From: JANNXQ01 sp038238555
GTDB taxonomy: Bacteria > Verrucomicrobiota > Verrucomicrobiia > Chthoniobacterales > Chthoniobacteraceae
Direction: 5' to 3'
Assembly (NCBI GenBank): GCA_038238555.1
Contig: JBBRXP010000006.1
Coordinates: forward strand, 1-64,000
DNA: 64,000 bases
In this document: positions 45,821-54,815 of the stretch, in pieces
How the letters are laid out: each line of letters starts with the position of its first letter
Numbering within the stretch: position 1 is the first letter of the stretch
Notes under the pieces: generated by a model
Told to the model about the DNA's origin: nothing
What the model saw: the letters and a program-made list of their open reading frames with translations, nothing else
Database searches by the model: none
Position numbers and translations under genes: made by a program

Positions 45821-47076
45821 ACACTCCTGACAAACCGCCGCGAAAGGAAACGCCGATCGACAGCGCGCGTGAGCAGGAGGGTCAACACCAGCGTCGGCGC
45901 GCGCTGCGAGCGCTTTTACAACGGCCGCTTCTCACTGCCGATGGGCCATTTTCCGATGAGTTCGGGCTCGTCCGGCGGCACACGGAGAAGCTGCGCGATT
46001 GGCTCACCACGCACACGGGCTGGGCGCTGCACGTGACTAGCGAAATCGCACGACTTCGGAAAACGCCCGCAGACCTTGGCGACACCACATTTTCCGCCGT
46101 CGAAGCCCGCACAGGTTTGCCGTTTTCCAGGCGGCGATACGTGGTGCTTTGCCTCGCGCTGGTGGCGCTCGAGCGGAGTGATCGCCAGACCACGCTCACA
46201 ATTCTCGCCGATAGCATCGTGACGGCCTGCCAGGCGGAGCCGGTGTTCGCTGCAAACGGAATCGTCTTCGATCTCAGCGATCAAAATCAACGCCGCGACC
46301 TCGTCGCTGTCATTCGCTTCATCATCGACCGCCAGGTGCTTAGCCGCATTCACGGTGACGAGGAGCAATACCTTCGCGACGAACGCAACAACGTCCTCTA
46401 CACGGTGAACCGCCCAATCCTGAGCGCCATGCTATGCGTCCAACGTGGGCCATCGACCATCAGCGCGAGCAGCCTGGATGACCGGCTCGGCGCGATCACC
46501 GCGGAGATCGCTCCCGACACCGAGGAAGCTGCGAACCGTCGCATTCGCTGGCAGCTCAACCGGCGATTGCTCGAACAACCTGTCCTCTACTACCGCGATC
46601 TTACCGACGCGGAACATACTTACCTCGATCGCCAGCGTTCCCGCATCCTTGGCCAGATCACCGATGCGACTGGCCTGATCCCCGAAGTGCGCCGCGAAGG
46701 AATTGCCATGCTCGACGAGAGCGGCGAGTTCACCGACCTCAAGCTGGCTGAGGAAGGCACCGATGGGCACCTCACGTTGTTGCTCGCCGAGTTTCTCGCG
46801 ACGGAGGCGCGCGACGAGGGCGGTGAAGTCATTGGTTATGGCGCGTTGCGTGCGAAAACTGCGGAGCTGATCGGCGAGCATCGAAAGCATTGGCGTCGCG
46901 ATGTCACCGAGCCGGGCGCCGACCACGCGCTCACGGAAATGGCGCTTCGCCGGCTGGAGGCTTTGCGACTCATCACACGTTTCGATCATGGCGTGCTACC
47001 GCGCCCGGCCATCGCGCGCTATTCGGTCGGGGCGGTCACCTTGGAAAACGAACCCGCGCTTTTCTCTGCTACATGA
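45817..47076 (+). CDS. jetB: Wadjet type II subunit JetB (TIGR02678/DUF2398 family)
   Basis: 419 residues, winged-helix-rich (KITE-like) protein. Characteristic parts: RRALRALLQRPLLTADGPFSDEFGLVRRHTEKLRDWL and GLPFSRRRYVVLCLALVALERSDRQTTLTILA. Start overlaps jetA (ATGA), end overlaps jetC (ATGA). It is intact, unlike many genes nearby. Confidence 0.92.
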   Translation: MNTPDKPPRKETPIDSAREQEGQHQRRRALRALLQRPLLTADGPFSDEFGLVRRHTEKLRDWLTTHTGWALHVTSEIARLRKTPADLGDTTFSAVEARTGLPFSRRRYVVLCLALVALERSDRQTTLTILADSIVTACQAEPVFAANGIVFDLSDQNQRRDLVAVIRFIIDRQVLSRIHGDEEQYLRDERNNVLYTVNRPILSAMLCVQRGPSTISASSLDDRLGAITAEIAPDTEEAANRRIRWQLNRRLLEQPVLYYRDLTDAEHTYLDRQRSRILGQITDATGLIPEVRREGIAMLDESGEFTDLKLAEEGTDGHLTLLLAEFLATEARDEGGEVIGYGALRAKTAELIGEHRKHWRRDVTEPGADHALTEMALRRLEALRLITRFDHGVLPRPAIARYSVGAVTLENEPALFSAT

Positions 47077-50000
47077 GCACTGCACCGCGCCCGTCTCTGC
47101 CAGAAGCCACGCGAGCTGATCGCTGGCAGCCGATCCGCTGCGGACTGCTCAATCTCTACCGCTTCGACGACGAGGTTTTCATCTTCGAGCGCGGCCGTCT
47201 GCTGTTGCGCGGAAACAACGGGACCGGCAAGTCGCGCGTGCTCGCGCTCACTCTTCCGTTTCTCCTGGAGGGTGAAGTTTCTTCGCACCGCGTCGAGCCC
47301 GATGCCGATCCAGCGAAGAAAATGGAATGGAATCTTCTGATGGGTCGCTACTCCGATCGACTCGGCTACACGTGGATCGAGTTCGGACGAAAGCTCGCCG
47401 ACGGGGGCGCCGAATACGTGACGCTCGGCTGCGGATTGAAAGCGGCCGAGAGTCGCGGTCTCATTGCGCATTGGCTTTTTATGACGTCGCAACGCATCGG
47501 CGAGGGCCTGTTCCTCGCCGAAAACCGCACCGCACACAGCAAAGCGCGGTTGGAACAGGACATCGGAACAGCCGGCAAAGTTTTCACGAAGGCCAGTGAC
47601 TATCAGCAGGCCGTGGACGCGAAGCTCTTCGGTCTCGGCAACCAATACGAAGCGCTGCTGAACCTGCTGGTGCAACTGCGTCAGCCGCAGCTTTCCCGCA
47701 AGTTCGATGAAGAGCTTGTCTCCAACGCGCTCAGCGACGCGCTGCCGCCGCTGTCCGACACGATCATTGGGGAAGTCGCGGAGGCGTTTCGGAATCTGCA
47801 AACGGAGGAAGACGCTCTCGCCCACGTAAAGGCCGCGCACGAGGGCACGGAGACATTTCTCCGCGAATACCGGCGCTACACCCAAATCGCCGCGCGTCGT
47901 CGCGCCGCTCGCTTGCTGGCGGCAAACCGGGAACATGGCAGCGCGGCAAGACGGCAGAAACAGCACGAGACAGACAAGCAGAACGCCGAACGCGCGCTCG
48001 CGAGTATCGCGGAGCAAACAGCTACCCTTGTCGTCGTTGAAGAGGAGATCGGCGCCAGGCAGCAGGCGCTCCGCGACAGCCCGGAAAAACGCAGCGCGGA
48101 TCAGCTCGACGCAGTTCGCAAAGACGCAGAAGAGGCCGCGGAATCCATGAAGGTCGCTGCGCAGCAAAAGGACGCCTCCGAATCGCGCACGGGACGAGCG
48201 GCGGATGATTTCGGCACGCAACGCACTCTCGCGGATCAAGCGTTGGCCGACGCCGAGCGCAAGGTGGAAGGAGCGTTGCGCGACGCACAAGCGGCAGCGC
48301 TGGAACGCGAACACCGAAGCGCCGTCGAAGAGCTCAAGCTTCAATCACTTCTCGACTCGCAGCCCGTCAAAACCGCCGAGCAACAACTCATCGGCGCAAC
48401 CGGGCGCAGGCTTGATACCATCGCGCATCTGGAAAAATTGGAAGCGGCCGTGGTGGAAGCGAACAACGCGCTGAAGCAGGCGCAGCAAGCGCAGACAGAA
48501 ATCGAAAGCCAGCTCGCGGCAGCAGTCGAGGGGCAGGCTCGGAAGTTCCGTGAGCTGGAGCAAGCCACCGACGCAGTCCTCGCCGCATACCGAACTTGGA
48601 CGCAAAAGGTCACCGAGCTGAAACCTGCCGATGCTGAGCGATTCGAGGAGTTATTCGGCGCGTGGGTCGAGACCGGTGAAGGATCGACGCCGCTCGCCGG
48701 CATCGTGCAGGAGGCTCTCCGCGACGCCGAAAGAATCATCGCCGAGAAGCGGGCGGATGCGGAGCACCGCAAACGAGAAATCGAGGGATCGCTCGCAAAG
48801 CTCGACGTAGAATATTCCGAGCTGGAATCGGGGCGTCATCGCCCGCCGCTTGCGCCGCCGACTAGAGATCCGTTGAGCCGCGCCGCTCGACAGGGTGCGC
48901 CGCTTTACGCCCTCTTTGACTTTCGCGAGGAACTCTCGTCGTCTGATCGGGCAGGATTGGAGGCAGCGCTGGAAGGAGCCGGGTTGCTTGATGCGTGGAT
49001 CACGCCGGACGGTCGAGTCTTCGCCGGTGACCACCTCGACACGGTGATCGTTACCGGAATCAGCCCCGCCGCACCGCAGGGCAAAACGCTCGGCGAAGCA
49101 CTCCGTCCTGAGAGCAACGCACCCGTCCGCGCGGAAACCTTGCAGGCTGTGCTGAGTCACATCGGATTCGGTGAAGGCGCGGGGCAGACGTGGGTGAGCC
49201 CGCTTGGAGGCTGGCAGCTCGGCCCGGTCCGTGGGGCTTGGCGGAAAACCGCACCGCAACATCTCGGCGCATCCGCTCGCGAAGCGGAACGACTTCGGCA
49301 GTTGGCCGAAGTTGAAATTCGGCGGGTGGCGATTCGAGCGGACAAAGCTGCTGTGGAAGCCGAACTCGCGGCGCTCGACCTGCGCAAGCAGAGCGCCGCG
49401 CGCGAAGCGGCTGCCGCTCCGGCCGATGAAGCCGTGAGGCAAGCGATTGCCGAGCGGAACAGCTCAACGGCACATGTGAACCATCTTCACAAGCGGGTTG
49501 AAGCCGCGGAAAAAGCAGCTCGCGAGCGCCGCACAGCATGGAACTCATCCGTGCAGAAGCGTGACAATGACGCCCGCGACGTGGGCCTCACCGGCTGGAT
49601 AGGCAAGCTGCCTACGCTGAAGGACGCCGTGCATGATTACCGCACGACGCTCGCGGGCTTGTGGCCAGCGCTGCACAAGCTCGTTTCGGCCCGGTTGCAG
49701 GCCGCGGCATCCGAAACGCGCCTCTCCGAAGCGCGAGGCGAGGCAGATCAAAAGGCGCAGGCGCTTAACGCGGCGCAGAAGAAACACACCGGCCTCAAGA
49801 CCCGATATGAAACCTTGCACGCGTCCGTCGGCGCGACCGTGCAGCAGTTGCACACTGCCATTGCGAAGCTCGATGGGGAACTTATCGAACTTAACAAGAA
49901 GAAGGCAGCGCAGGCGAAGGCGACGATCGATGAAAACAAGAACTTAGCCGTCGCGGAGAACAGCCTGAGTCAGGCAGGCGAAGACTTGCAGCGCATTGAC

Positions 50001-51197
50001 ACCGAGCGCAAGAGCGCCAGCAGCGCGCTTTTCGCGCTCGGCAAAGTGCGGTTGCTCGGCGTGGCGCACGACGATTTTCGCGACGCCGACGCGCTCGATT
50101 GGACGACCAAAGGCGCTGTGGACATCGCCCGGCGGATCGAGTCCCTGCTAAACGGAACCGCGAGTGGCGATGAAGATTGGAAGCGCAACCAAGACGCCAT
50201 CCTCACTTACATCGAAGACCTCAAGCGCACGCTTCTACAGTGCGAGTTCACAGTCGAACCGACTGCGACAGAAGACGGTATCTTCATCGTCAATGTCCCC
50301 TTCCAAGGCCAGACCTGCACGATGGTTGAGCTGCGGGAAGCGCTCGCGTCCGACATCACCACTCGCCACACGCTGCTCGCGGCGCGCGAGCGGGAAGTGA
50401 TCGAAAAATACTTGCTGGAGGAGGCAGCAAGCGAGCTTCACATCCGCCTTCGTGAAGGCGAGGCGTGGGTGCGAAAAGCCAACGAGGAACTCACGGCCCG
50501 GCCGATGGGAACCGGGATGATCCTGCGCTTTGATTGGCAGCCGCGCGACGATGGCCCTTCGGGTCTGGCTGCGGCGCGCAAGCAATTGCTGCGGCTCAGC
50601 AGCGCCTGGTCGCCAGCAGAGCGAAATGCGCTGGGAGATTTCCTGCACGACCAGATCAATCTCGTCCGTCAGAACAATGTCTCTGGCGGTTGGAAGCAGC
50701 ATTTGGAGGAAGCTCTCGACTATCGCCGATGGCACCGTTTCACGATCATGCAAAAGCGGGACGGCGAATGGAAACGACTGACGAAGCGCACCCACGGCAC
50801 CGGCTCGGGCGGCGAGAAAGCCGTCGCGCTGACGCTTCCGCAGTTCGCCGCGGCTGCAGCTCACTACCGCAGCGTGCCGCACGCTCCGCGACTGATCCTG
50901 CTGGACGAGGCATTCGTCGGCGTGGACTCAGATATGCGCCGCAAGTGCATGGACCTGTTGACGGTGTTCGACCTCGACCTTGTGATGACCAGCGAGCGCG
51001 AGTGGGGCTGTTATCCGACGGTGCCAGCGCTCGCGATCTATCAACTCGCACGACGTGAAGGCATCGATGCTGTGGGCATTACGCGTTGGATCTGGAATGG
51101 CAAAGTGCCCGTGACGGTCGAGAGCCCAGTTGTGAAAGCCAGCGCTCCCGATGCGCCTCCCCCGGCGCCAACCGAGTTCCAGTTCGATGCCGTCTGA
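47073..51197 (+). CDS. jetC: Wadjet type II subunit JetC, SMC-like ATPase (TIGR02680 family)
   Basis: 1374 residues. Walker A RGNNGTGKSRVLALTLP lies near residue 46. Long coiled-coil arms cover about 240-540 and 720-1000, with a hinge-like region between 590 and 720 (YALFDFREELSSSDRAGLEAALEGAGLLDAWITPDG). The C-terminal head has the ABC signature region GTGSGGEKAVALTLP and Walker B RLILLDEAFVGVDSDMRR. This is the motor of the plasmid-restricting complex. The frame is uninterrupted over 4.1 kb. Confidence 0.94.
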   Translation: MSTAPRPSLPEATRADRWQPIRCGLLNLYRFDDEVFIFERGRLLLRGNNGTGKSRVLALTLPFLLEGEVSSHRVEPDADPAKKMEWNLLMGRYSDRLGYTWIEFGRKLADGGAEYVTLGCGLKAAESRGLIAHWLFMTSQRIGEGLFLAENRTAHSKARLEQDIGTAGKVFTKASDYQQAVDAKLFGLGNQYEALLNLLVQLRQPQLSRKFDEELVSNALSDALPPLSDTIIGEVAEAFRNLQTEEDALAHVKAAHEGTETFLREYRRYTQIAARRRAARLLAANREHGSAARRQKQHETDKQNAERALASIAEQTATLVVVEEEIGARQQALRDSPEKRSADQLDAVRKDAEEAAESMKVAAQQKDASESRTGRAADDFGTQRTLADQALADAERKVEGALRDAQAAALEREHRSAVEELKLQSLLDSQPVKTAEQQLIGATGRRLDTIAHLEKLEAAVVEANNALKQAQQAQTEIESQLAAAVEGQARKFRELEQATDAVLAAYRTWTQKVTELKPADAERFEELFGAWVETGEGSTPLAGIVQEALRDAERIIAEKRADAEHRKREIEGSLAKLDVEYSELESGRHRPPLAPPTRDPLSRAARQGAPLYALFDFREELSSSDRAGLEAALEGAGLLDAWITPDGRVFAGDHLDTVIVTGISPAAPQGKTLGEALRPESNAPVRAETLQAVLSHIGFGEGAGQTWVSPLGGWQLGPVRGAWRKTAPQHLGASAREAERLRQLAEVEIRRVAIRADKAAVEAELAALDLRKQSAAREAAAAPADEAVRQAIAERNSSTAHVNHLHKRVEAAEKAARERRTAWNSSVQKRDNDARDVGLTGWIGKLPTLKDAVHDYRTTLAGLWPALHKLVSARLQAAASETRLSEARGEADQKAQALNAAQKKHTGLKTRYETLHASVGATVQQLHTAIAKLDGELIELNKKKAAQAKATIDENKNLAVAENSLSQAGEDLQRIDTERKSASSALFALGKVRLLGVAHDDFRDADALDWTTKGAVDIARRIESLLNGTASGDEDWKRNQDAILTYIEDLKRTLLQCEFTVEPTATEDGIFIVNVPFQGQTCTMVELREALASDITTRHTLLAAREREVIEKYLLEEAASELHIRLREGEAWVRKANEELTARPMGTGMILRFDWQPRDDGPSGLAAARKQLLRLSSAWSPAERNALGDFLHDQINLVRQNNVSGGWKQHLEEALDYRRWHRFTIMQKRDGEWKRLTKRTHGTGSGGEKAVALTLPQFAAAAAHYRSVPHAPRLILLDEAFVGVDSDMRRKCMDLLTVFDLDLVMTSEREWGCYPTVPALAIYQLARREGIDAVGITRWIWNGKVPVTVESPVVKASAPDAPPPAPTEFQFDAV

Positions 51198-52461
51198 CGC
51201 CGCTGGAATTCCTGCCGACCTGCCCAGGTTGCGAAAAAATCTCGGCGCGCCTGAGTGCGGCCGATTGTTGAAACGCCTTCGCGAATGGCTGGAAAATGGG
51301 GATGCGCTCGATGGCACGATCACGCTGGCGAAAGCGACGGAAGCGGAGCGAGACCATCTGGCGGCGTTATTTGGCGGCGCGCCGTCGCGAAGTGTCGATT
51401 TGCGAGTGGATTTGCGCCAACTCGAGGAGTGCCTTCGTCATGGCGAGCTTGCGGATTCCTTGGCCCAAGCCGTTGAGGCATTGTGCGGACCCGTGGCGAA
51501 CCGGCGCGCCGAGCGGGTTGCGCGTGAAGAACGGTGGACGCAGTTGTTTGCAACGGCACGCAGCGGAGTCGAATCACAGGCGGACTTATTGACTTGGCTC
51601 GACGAGCTCCGCGATCGGGGAATTCTTCGGCACCTTGCGGAGGGCGGCGCCGATACCGCGGAAGCACTGCTCAATGCTGCCATCACGGTTCTCGCGCGAT
51701 TGCCCGTAACTGACGTTCCACTGCCGCAATTCGCCGCGGAATCACTCGGAGGGGACAGCCACGCTCTCGATCCCGATCGCGCAGTCACGGGCCTCGTGCT
51801 CCGCGCCCTGGCGCGTCGAGCCGGCCTCGATCGCTGGGACGACGCCGAGAGTCGCCGTGACGCTTGGGCAGCGGCCGGAGTGATCGCGGATGAAGTCAGC
51901 GCGCCGGTCCTCGTGCTCAATATGCCAGCGCTCCCGACGAACACCGCGGGCCGTCAACTCCGCTTGCTCGCAGAGGCCGGAGAGCCTGCCTATCTGACGG
52001 TTCGGCAACTCTTGCGCGCGGCACCCGAGTTCGAGCCGGGCGACGGGCGGACGATCTTCGTTTGCGAGAATCCGACCGTCGTCGTCGCAGCCGCGAGCGC
52101 GCTCGGCAGTGCGTGCGCGCCGCTTGTTTGCATCCAAGGCCAGCTCAAGACCTCCGCGCGGTTGCTTCTCAAGCAGCTCTCCGAAGCAGGCTGGCGACTC
52201 GCTTACCATGGAGATTTCGATTGGCCGGGCCTGCAAATTGCCGCGCATGTGTTCAGGCGATTGGGTGCCAACGCCTGGCGGATGAGCGCCGCGGACTATT
52301 CTTCCGCATCGCCGTCATCCGTGGTGTTGACCGGCTTCGAGGTGCCCGCTGATTGGGATGCCAATCTCAGTCAGGCGATGAAAGACGCTGGTCATGCCGT
52401 TCTGGAGGAGCAGGTGCTCGATCGGCTCTTGGCGGACTTGCGAGCGCCTGTGGCACGCTGA
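51187..52461 (+). CDS. jetD: Wadjet type II subunit JetD, toprim nuclease (TIGR02679/DUF2399 family)
   Basis: 424 residues from ATG 51187 (overlaps jetC by 11 bp; ATG 51151 is also in frame). The N-terminal half fits TIGR02679 (CGRLLKRLREWLENGDALDG). The C-terminal Toprim-like domain carries the metal Glu in TIFVCENPTVVV and the acidic pair in YHGDFDWPGLQIAAHV. JetD cuts DNA when the SMC complex has extruded it. Last gene of the operon. Confidence 0.92.
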   Translation: MPSDAAGIPADLPRLRKNLGAPECGRLLKRLREWLENGDALDGTITLAKATEAERDHLAALFGGAPSRSVDLRVDLRQLEECLRHGELADSLAQAVEALCGPVANRRAERVAREERWTQLFATARSGVESQADLLTWLDELRDRGILRHLAEGGADTAEALLNAAITVLARLPVTDVPLPQFAAESLGGDSHALDPDRAVTGLVLRALARRAGLDRWDDAESRRDAWAAAGVIADEVSAPVLVLNMPALPTNTAGRQLRLLAEAGEPAYLTVRQLLRAAPEFEPGDGRTIFVCENPTVVVAAASALGSACAPLVCIQGQLKTSARLLLKQLSEAGWRLAYHGDFDWPGLQIAAHVFRRLGANAWRMSAADYSSASPSSVVLTGFEVPADWDANLSQAMKDAGHAVLEEQVLDRLLADLRAPVAR

Positions 52462-52473
52462 CCCATCAAAACC

Positions 52474-52489
52474 GCTCCCGTTCGGGAGC
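52474..52489. promoter_or_regulatory. GCTCC-N6-GGAGC inverted repeat, copy 3
   Basis: GCTCCCGTTCGGGAGC (7-bp arms GCTCCCG/CGGGAGC around TT) lies 13 bp after jetD and 43 bp before the helicase 5' fragment. It has no T-run, so an operator fits better than a terminator. Confidence 0.5.
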
Positions 52490-52531
52490 ATCGGCCCTCG
52501 CGGCGCTGTTCCATCCTTGCGCGCGTCGTGT

Positions 52532-52945
52532 ATGCTCAAGCGCAACGGAAAAGTCGCCACCAGCGACGATCAACTCAACCTCTTCGACTTTTCCAAGTCT
52601 TATGAGCCAGCAATTTTACCTGACCCAATACGGACTAATGGCCGAGAGGCATTGGCGGGAGTTTCGACCGGCAACGGTGCGGGAGCTGGAGGCGAAGGGC
52701 ACGTTACTGGAAGCGCTGTTCGAGGCGCAGGAGACGACGATCGACGAAATGGAAGCGCTCACCCGGACGCTGGAAAAGGAGCAGAAGTTGACGCCGCAGC
52801 AGGCGGAGACCCAGGCGTGGGAAATGATTCGGGAGAAGTATATTCTCCTTCCGCCGGCAGAGAGCCTGAGCCTCTAAACACCAACAACTACCGGATCACC
52901 AAGAACAAGAAACTGACGAGGAAGAATGCGCGCTCTTTTGCATGA
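52532..52945 (+). pseudogene. 5' fragment of the ICE methylase/helicase gene
   Basis: From ATG 52532 the frame reads MLKRNGKVATSDDQLNLFDF, then SKSYEPAILPDPIRTNGREAL. A Gly/Ala/Asp-rich linker follows, then EPLNTNNYRIT. This is the start pattern of the large ICE-borne N6-methylase/DEAD-box proteins (usual continuation DADRL...), as I recall the family. The match breaks right after NNYRIT (about 52905), and the frame ends at 52945. A TnpV-like gene is encoded in another frame across the linker. The methylase middle of the gene is missing. Confidence 0.6.
52602..52877 (+). CDS. TnpV-like small protein nested in the helicase gene
   Basis: 91 residues from ATG 52602 (MSQQFYLTQYGLMAERHWRE), a different frame from the enclosing helicase fragment. 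Helical body RPATVRELEAKGTLLEALFEAQ, then QQAETQAWEMIREKYILLPP, similar to small TnpV-annotated proteins of mobile elements. It overlaps the low-complexity linker of the helicase frame along its whole length. Function unknown. Confidence 0.65.
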   Translation: MSQQFYLTQYGLMAERHWREFRPATVRELEAKGTLLEALFEAQETTIDEMEALTRTLEKEQKLTPQQAETQAWEMIREKYILLPPAESLSL

Positions 52946-53065
52946 AGTCCAAAGGTTAGCCGCAGGCGAAGTGAAGCAGTGCGGCCATTCGCAGCCTTCT
53001 GCCACGATCCGAACAACATCTCCGCGCTCGACGATCGCGAGTTTTCTGGATCAACTCTGCGACCA

Positions 53066-54058
53066 GTGAAAAACAACCCGCTTCCACGGCTCGACACCGA
53101 AGAGTCTGTCAGACAGGCGCTTTTGCCATTTTTCCGGCTTCAAACGGGGGAACTTTGGGAGGATCCGGTCGAGGGACATCGTGTGGCTTGTCTCGATTCT
53201 TCGGATAGTCCCGCCGTGAAGCGGCTGATGGGAGAAAACAAAGCCCGGCTAGCGATCCATGATCCGCCCTATAACCTCGTGGCATTCGAGGAGCGCCGTC
53301 TTCAGGAGTTCACCCGTTGGTGTCGCCGGTGGATTCAGAATACGTTCGATTGTTTATATGCTGATAGCTCTCTTTATGTTTGGCTCGGAGCCGACCAGAA
53401 CAACGGGTTTCAGCCGCTTCCGGATTTCATGATCATGATGCGGGAGTTCCCGTTCACTTCGCGGAGTTTCATGACGATGCGTAATCAACGAGGCTACGGA
53501 ACCCTAAAGAACTGGATGGCAGTGCGACAAGAACTCCTCTTTTACAGGCTTGGTGCACCCGTCTTCAACGTTGAGGCTGAATACACGGATATTCCGAAAA
53601 TATTGAGAGGATACTACAAGGAAGTAAACGGCGCAGTAACTGAGAATATTGAGCGTGGACGCTCAGAGAACATAAGAGCAGGCAACGTGTGGGTCGACAT
53701 CCAGCAGATTTTTTACCGCATGGAGGAAAACGTTTCTGGCTGCTATGCTCAAAAGCCACTTAAAGCCATCGAGCGGATTCTCTGCGCAAGTTCTGCTCCT
53801 GGGGACCTTGTGATCGACTTTTTCGCCCATTCGGGCACCACAATGTTAGCGGCAGAAAAGCTAAAACGCCGGTGTTATACGGCGGATATTGATCCTCTTT
53901 TTTGCGAGATCACGATCCGGACACTGGAAAACTACCGAAGTAAGGGCCGGACCGGATGGCAAAATGGTCATCCCTTTGAAAAGGAGTATCATACTGTCGG
54001 AGACGCCGATCAAGAATCCGTCCCTGAGAGCATGAATCTTCAAGGCAGCTTGCTTTAA
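53066..54058 (+). CDS. DNA adenine/N4-cytosine methyltransferase (beta class)
   Basis: 330 residues from GTG 53066 (an in-frame start at 52979 would add 29 residues). The catalytic motif DPPYNLVAFEERR comes before the SAM-binding motif DLVIDFFAHSGTTMLAAEK, the beta-class order. Substrate is a base in a specific DNA site; target unknown. It is directly followed by the nuclease gene (54059 start, no gap), so the pair is a type II restriction-modification unit. Codon use is visibly AT-richer than the flanks, a sign of separate transfer. Confidence 0.9.
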   Translation: MKNNPLPRLDTEESVRQALLPFFRLQTGELWEDPVEGHRVACLDSSDSPAVKRLMGENKARLAIHDPPYNLVAFEERRLQEFTRWCRRWIQNTFDCLYADSSLYVWLGADQNNGFQPLPDFMIMMREFPFTSRSFMTMRNQRGYGTLKNWMAVRQELLFYRLGAPVFNVEAEYTDIPKILRGYYKEVNGAVTENIERGRSENIRAGNVWVDIQQIFYRMEENVSGCYAQKPLKAIERILCASSAPGDLVIDFFAHSGTTMLAAEKLKRRCYTADIDPLFCEITIRTLENYRSKGRTGWQNGHPFEKEYHTVGDADQESVPESMNLQGSLL

Positions 54059-54815
54059 ATGGAAATCCTCCGAGCGCATCTTGATGAGTTGATCAAGAAA
54101 CTTCCAAACGAAAGAGATTTTCGGACGGCGCTCGAATCACTTTTCTCAGTTTATCCGTTCAATGAGTTCGAGTATATCATCTCATCTCTTCTGGGTTCGA
54201 ACATTCTAACACTCGATGAGTATTACGAGCTTCGAGATTCCTATATTGCTCGGAATCTATATCTGGTATATCTTCGAGATAAGTGCCCCAAGAAGTTTTG
54301 GGGAAACTTGGGCACAGGGCCACCTTAAAGAACTAGTTCCCGCGTTAGAGAAGCCTACTAAGAAACTGGATTCAAAGTATTCAGGGGAATATGATTTCTA
54401 TCTTGATGGCAAGATTCGCATTGAGGTTAAGGCTTCCCGCGCCGTAGATGCCAAAAGCGACGAACCGCTCTATGTGAAGGCATTGGCTTCTGACTCCACA
54501 AAGTCATTTTGGATGAACTTCCAGCAGGTGAAACCCGCTTGTTGTGATGTCTTCGTCTGGATTGCCGTCTGGCGGGATGTTATTAAGTATTGGGTGCTTT
54601 CGAGTCACGAAGTAGAGCATCACTTGGACTACTCGAAAGGGCAGCACCGAGGCAACTTGGGAGAAGGGCAGTTGCATATTAGGCAGGACAACGTTCATGA
54701 GTTCGATCCATTTCTTGCTCCCTCAGATCAATTGGCGATCTTCAATCGGAAAGCTTACGAGCGTGAGCTTGAACTGAGAAAAAAGGAGGGGCTGTTGCCA
54801 GGCCAGAAAGCGTAG
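54059..54815 (+). pseudogene. Type II restriction endonuclease, one frame break
   Basis: The first frame (ATG 54059, MEILRAHLDELIKKLPNERD) is coherent to about 54280 (YLRDK). The next frame continues with APRSFGETWAQGHLKELVPAL and reaches a TAG at 54813-54815. The PD-(D/E)xK core is EYDFYLDGKIRIEVKASRA (Asp, then Glu-x-Lys). With one indel corrected, about 250 residues. It lies immediately downstream of its methyltransferase; the AT-rich codon use is shared with it. If the frame break is real the endonuclease is dead while the methylase stays active. Confidence 0.82.
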
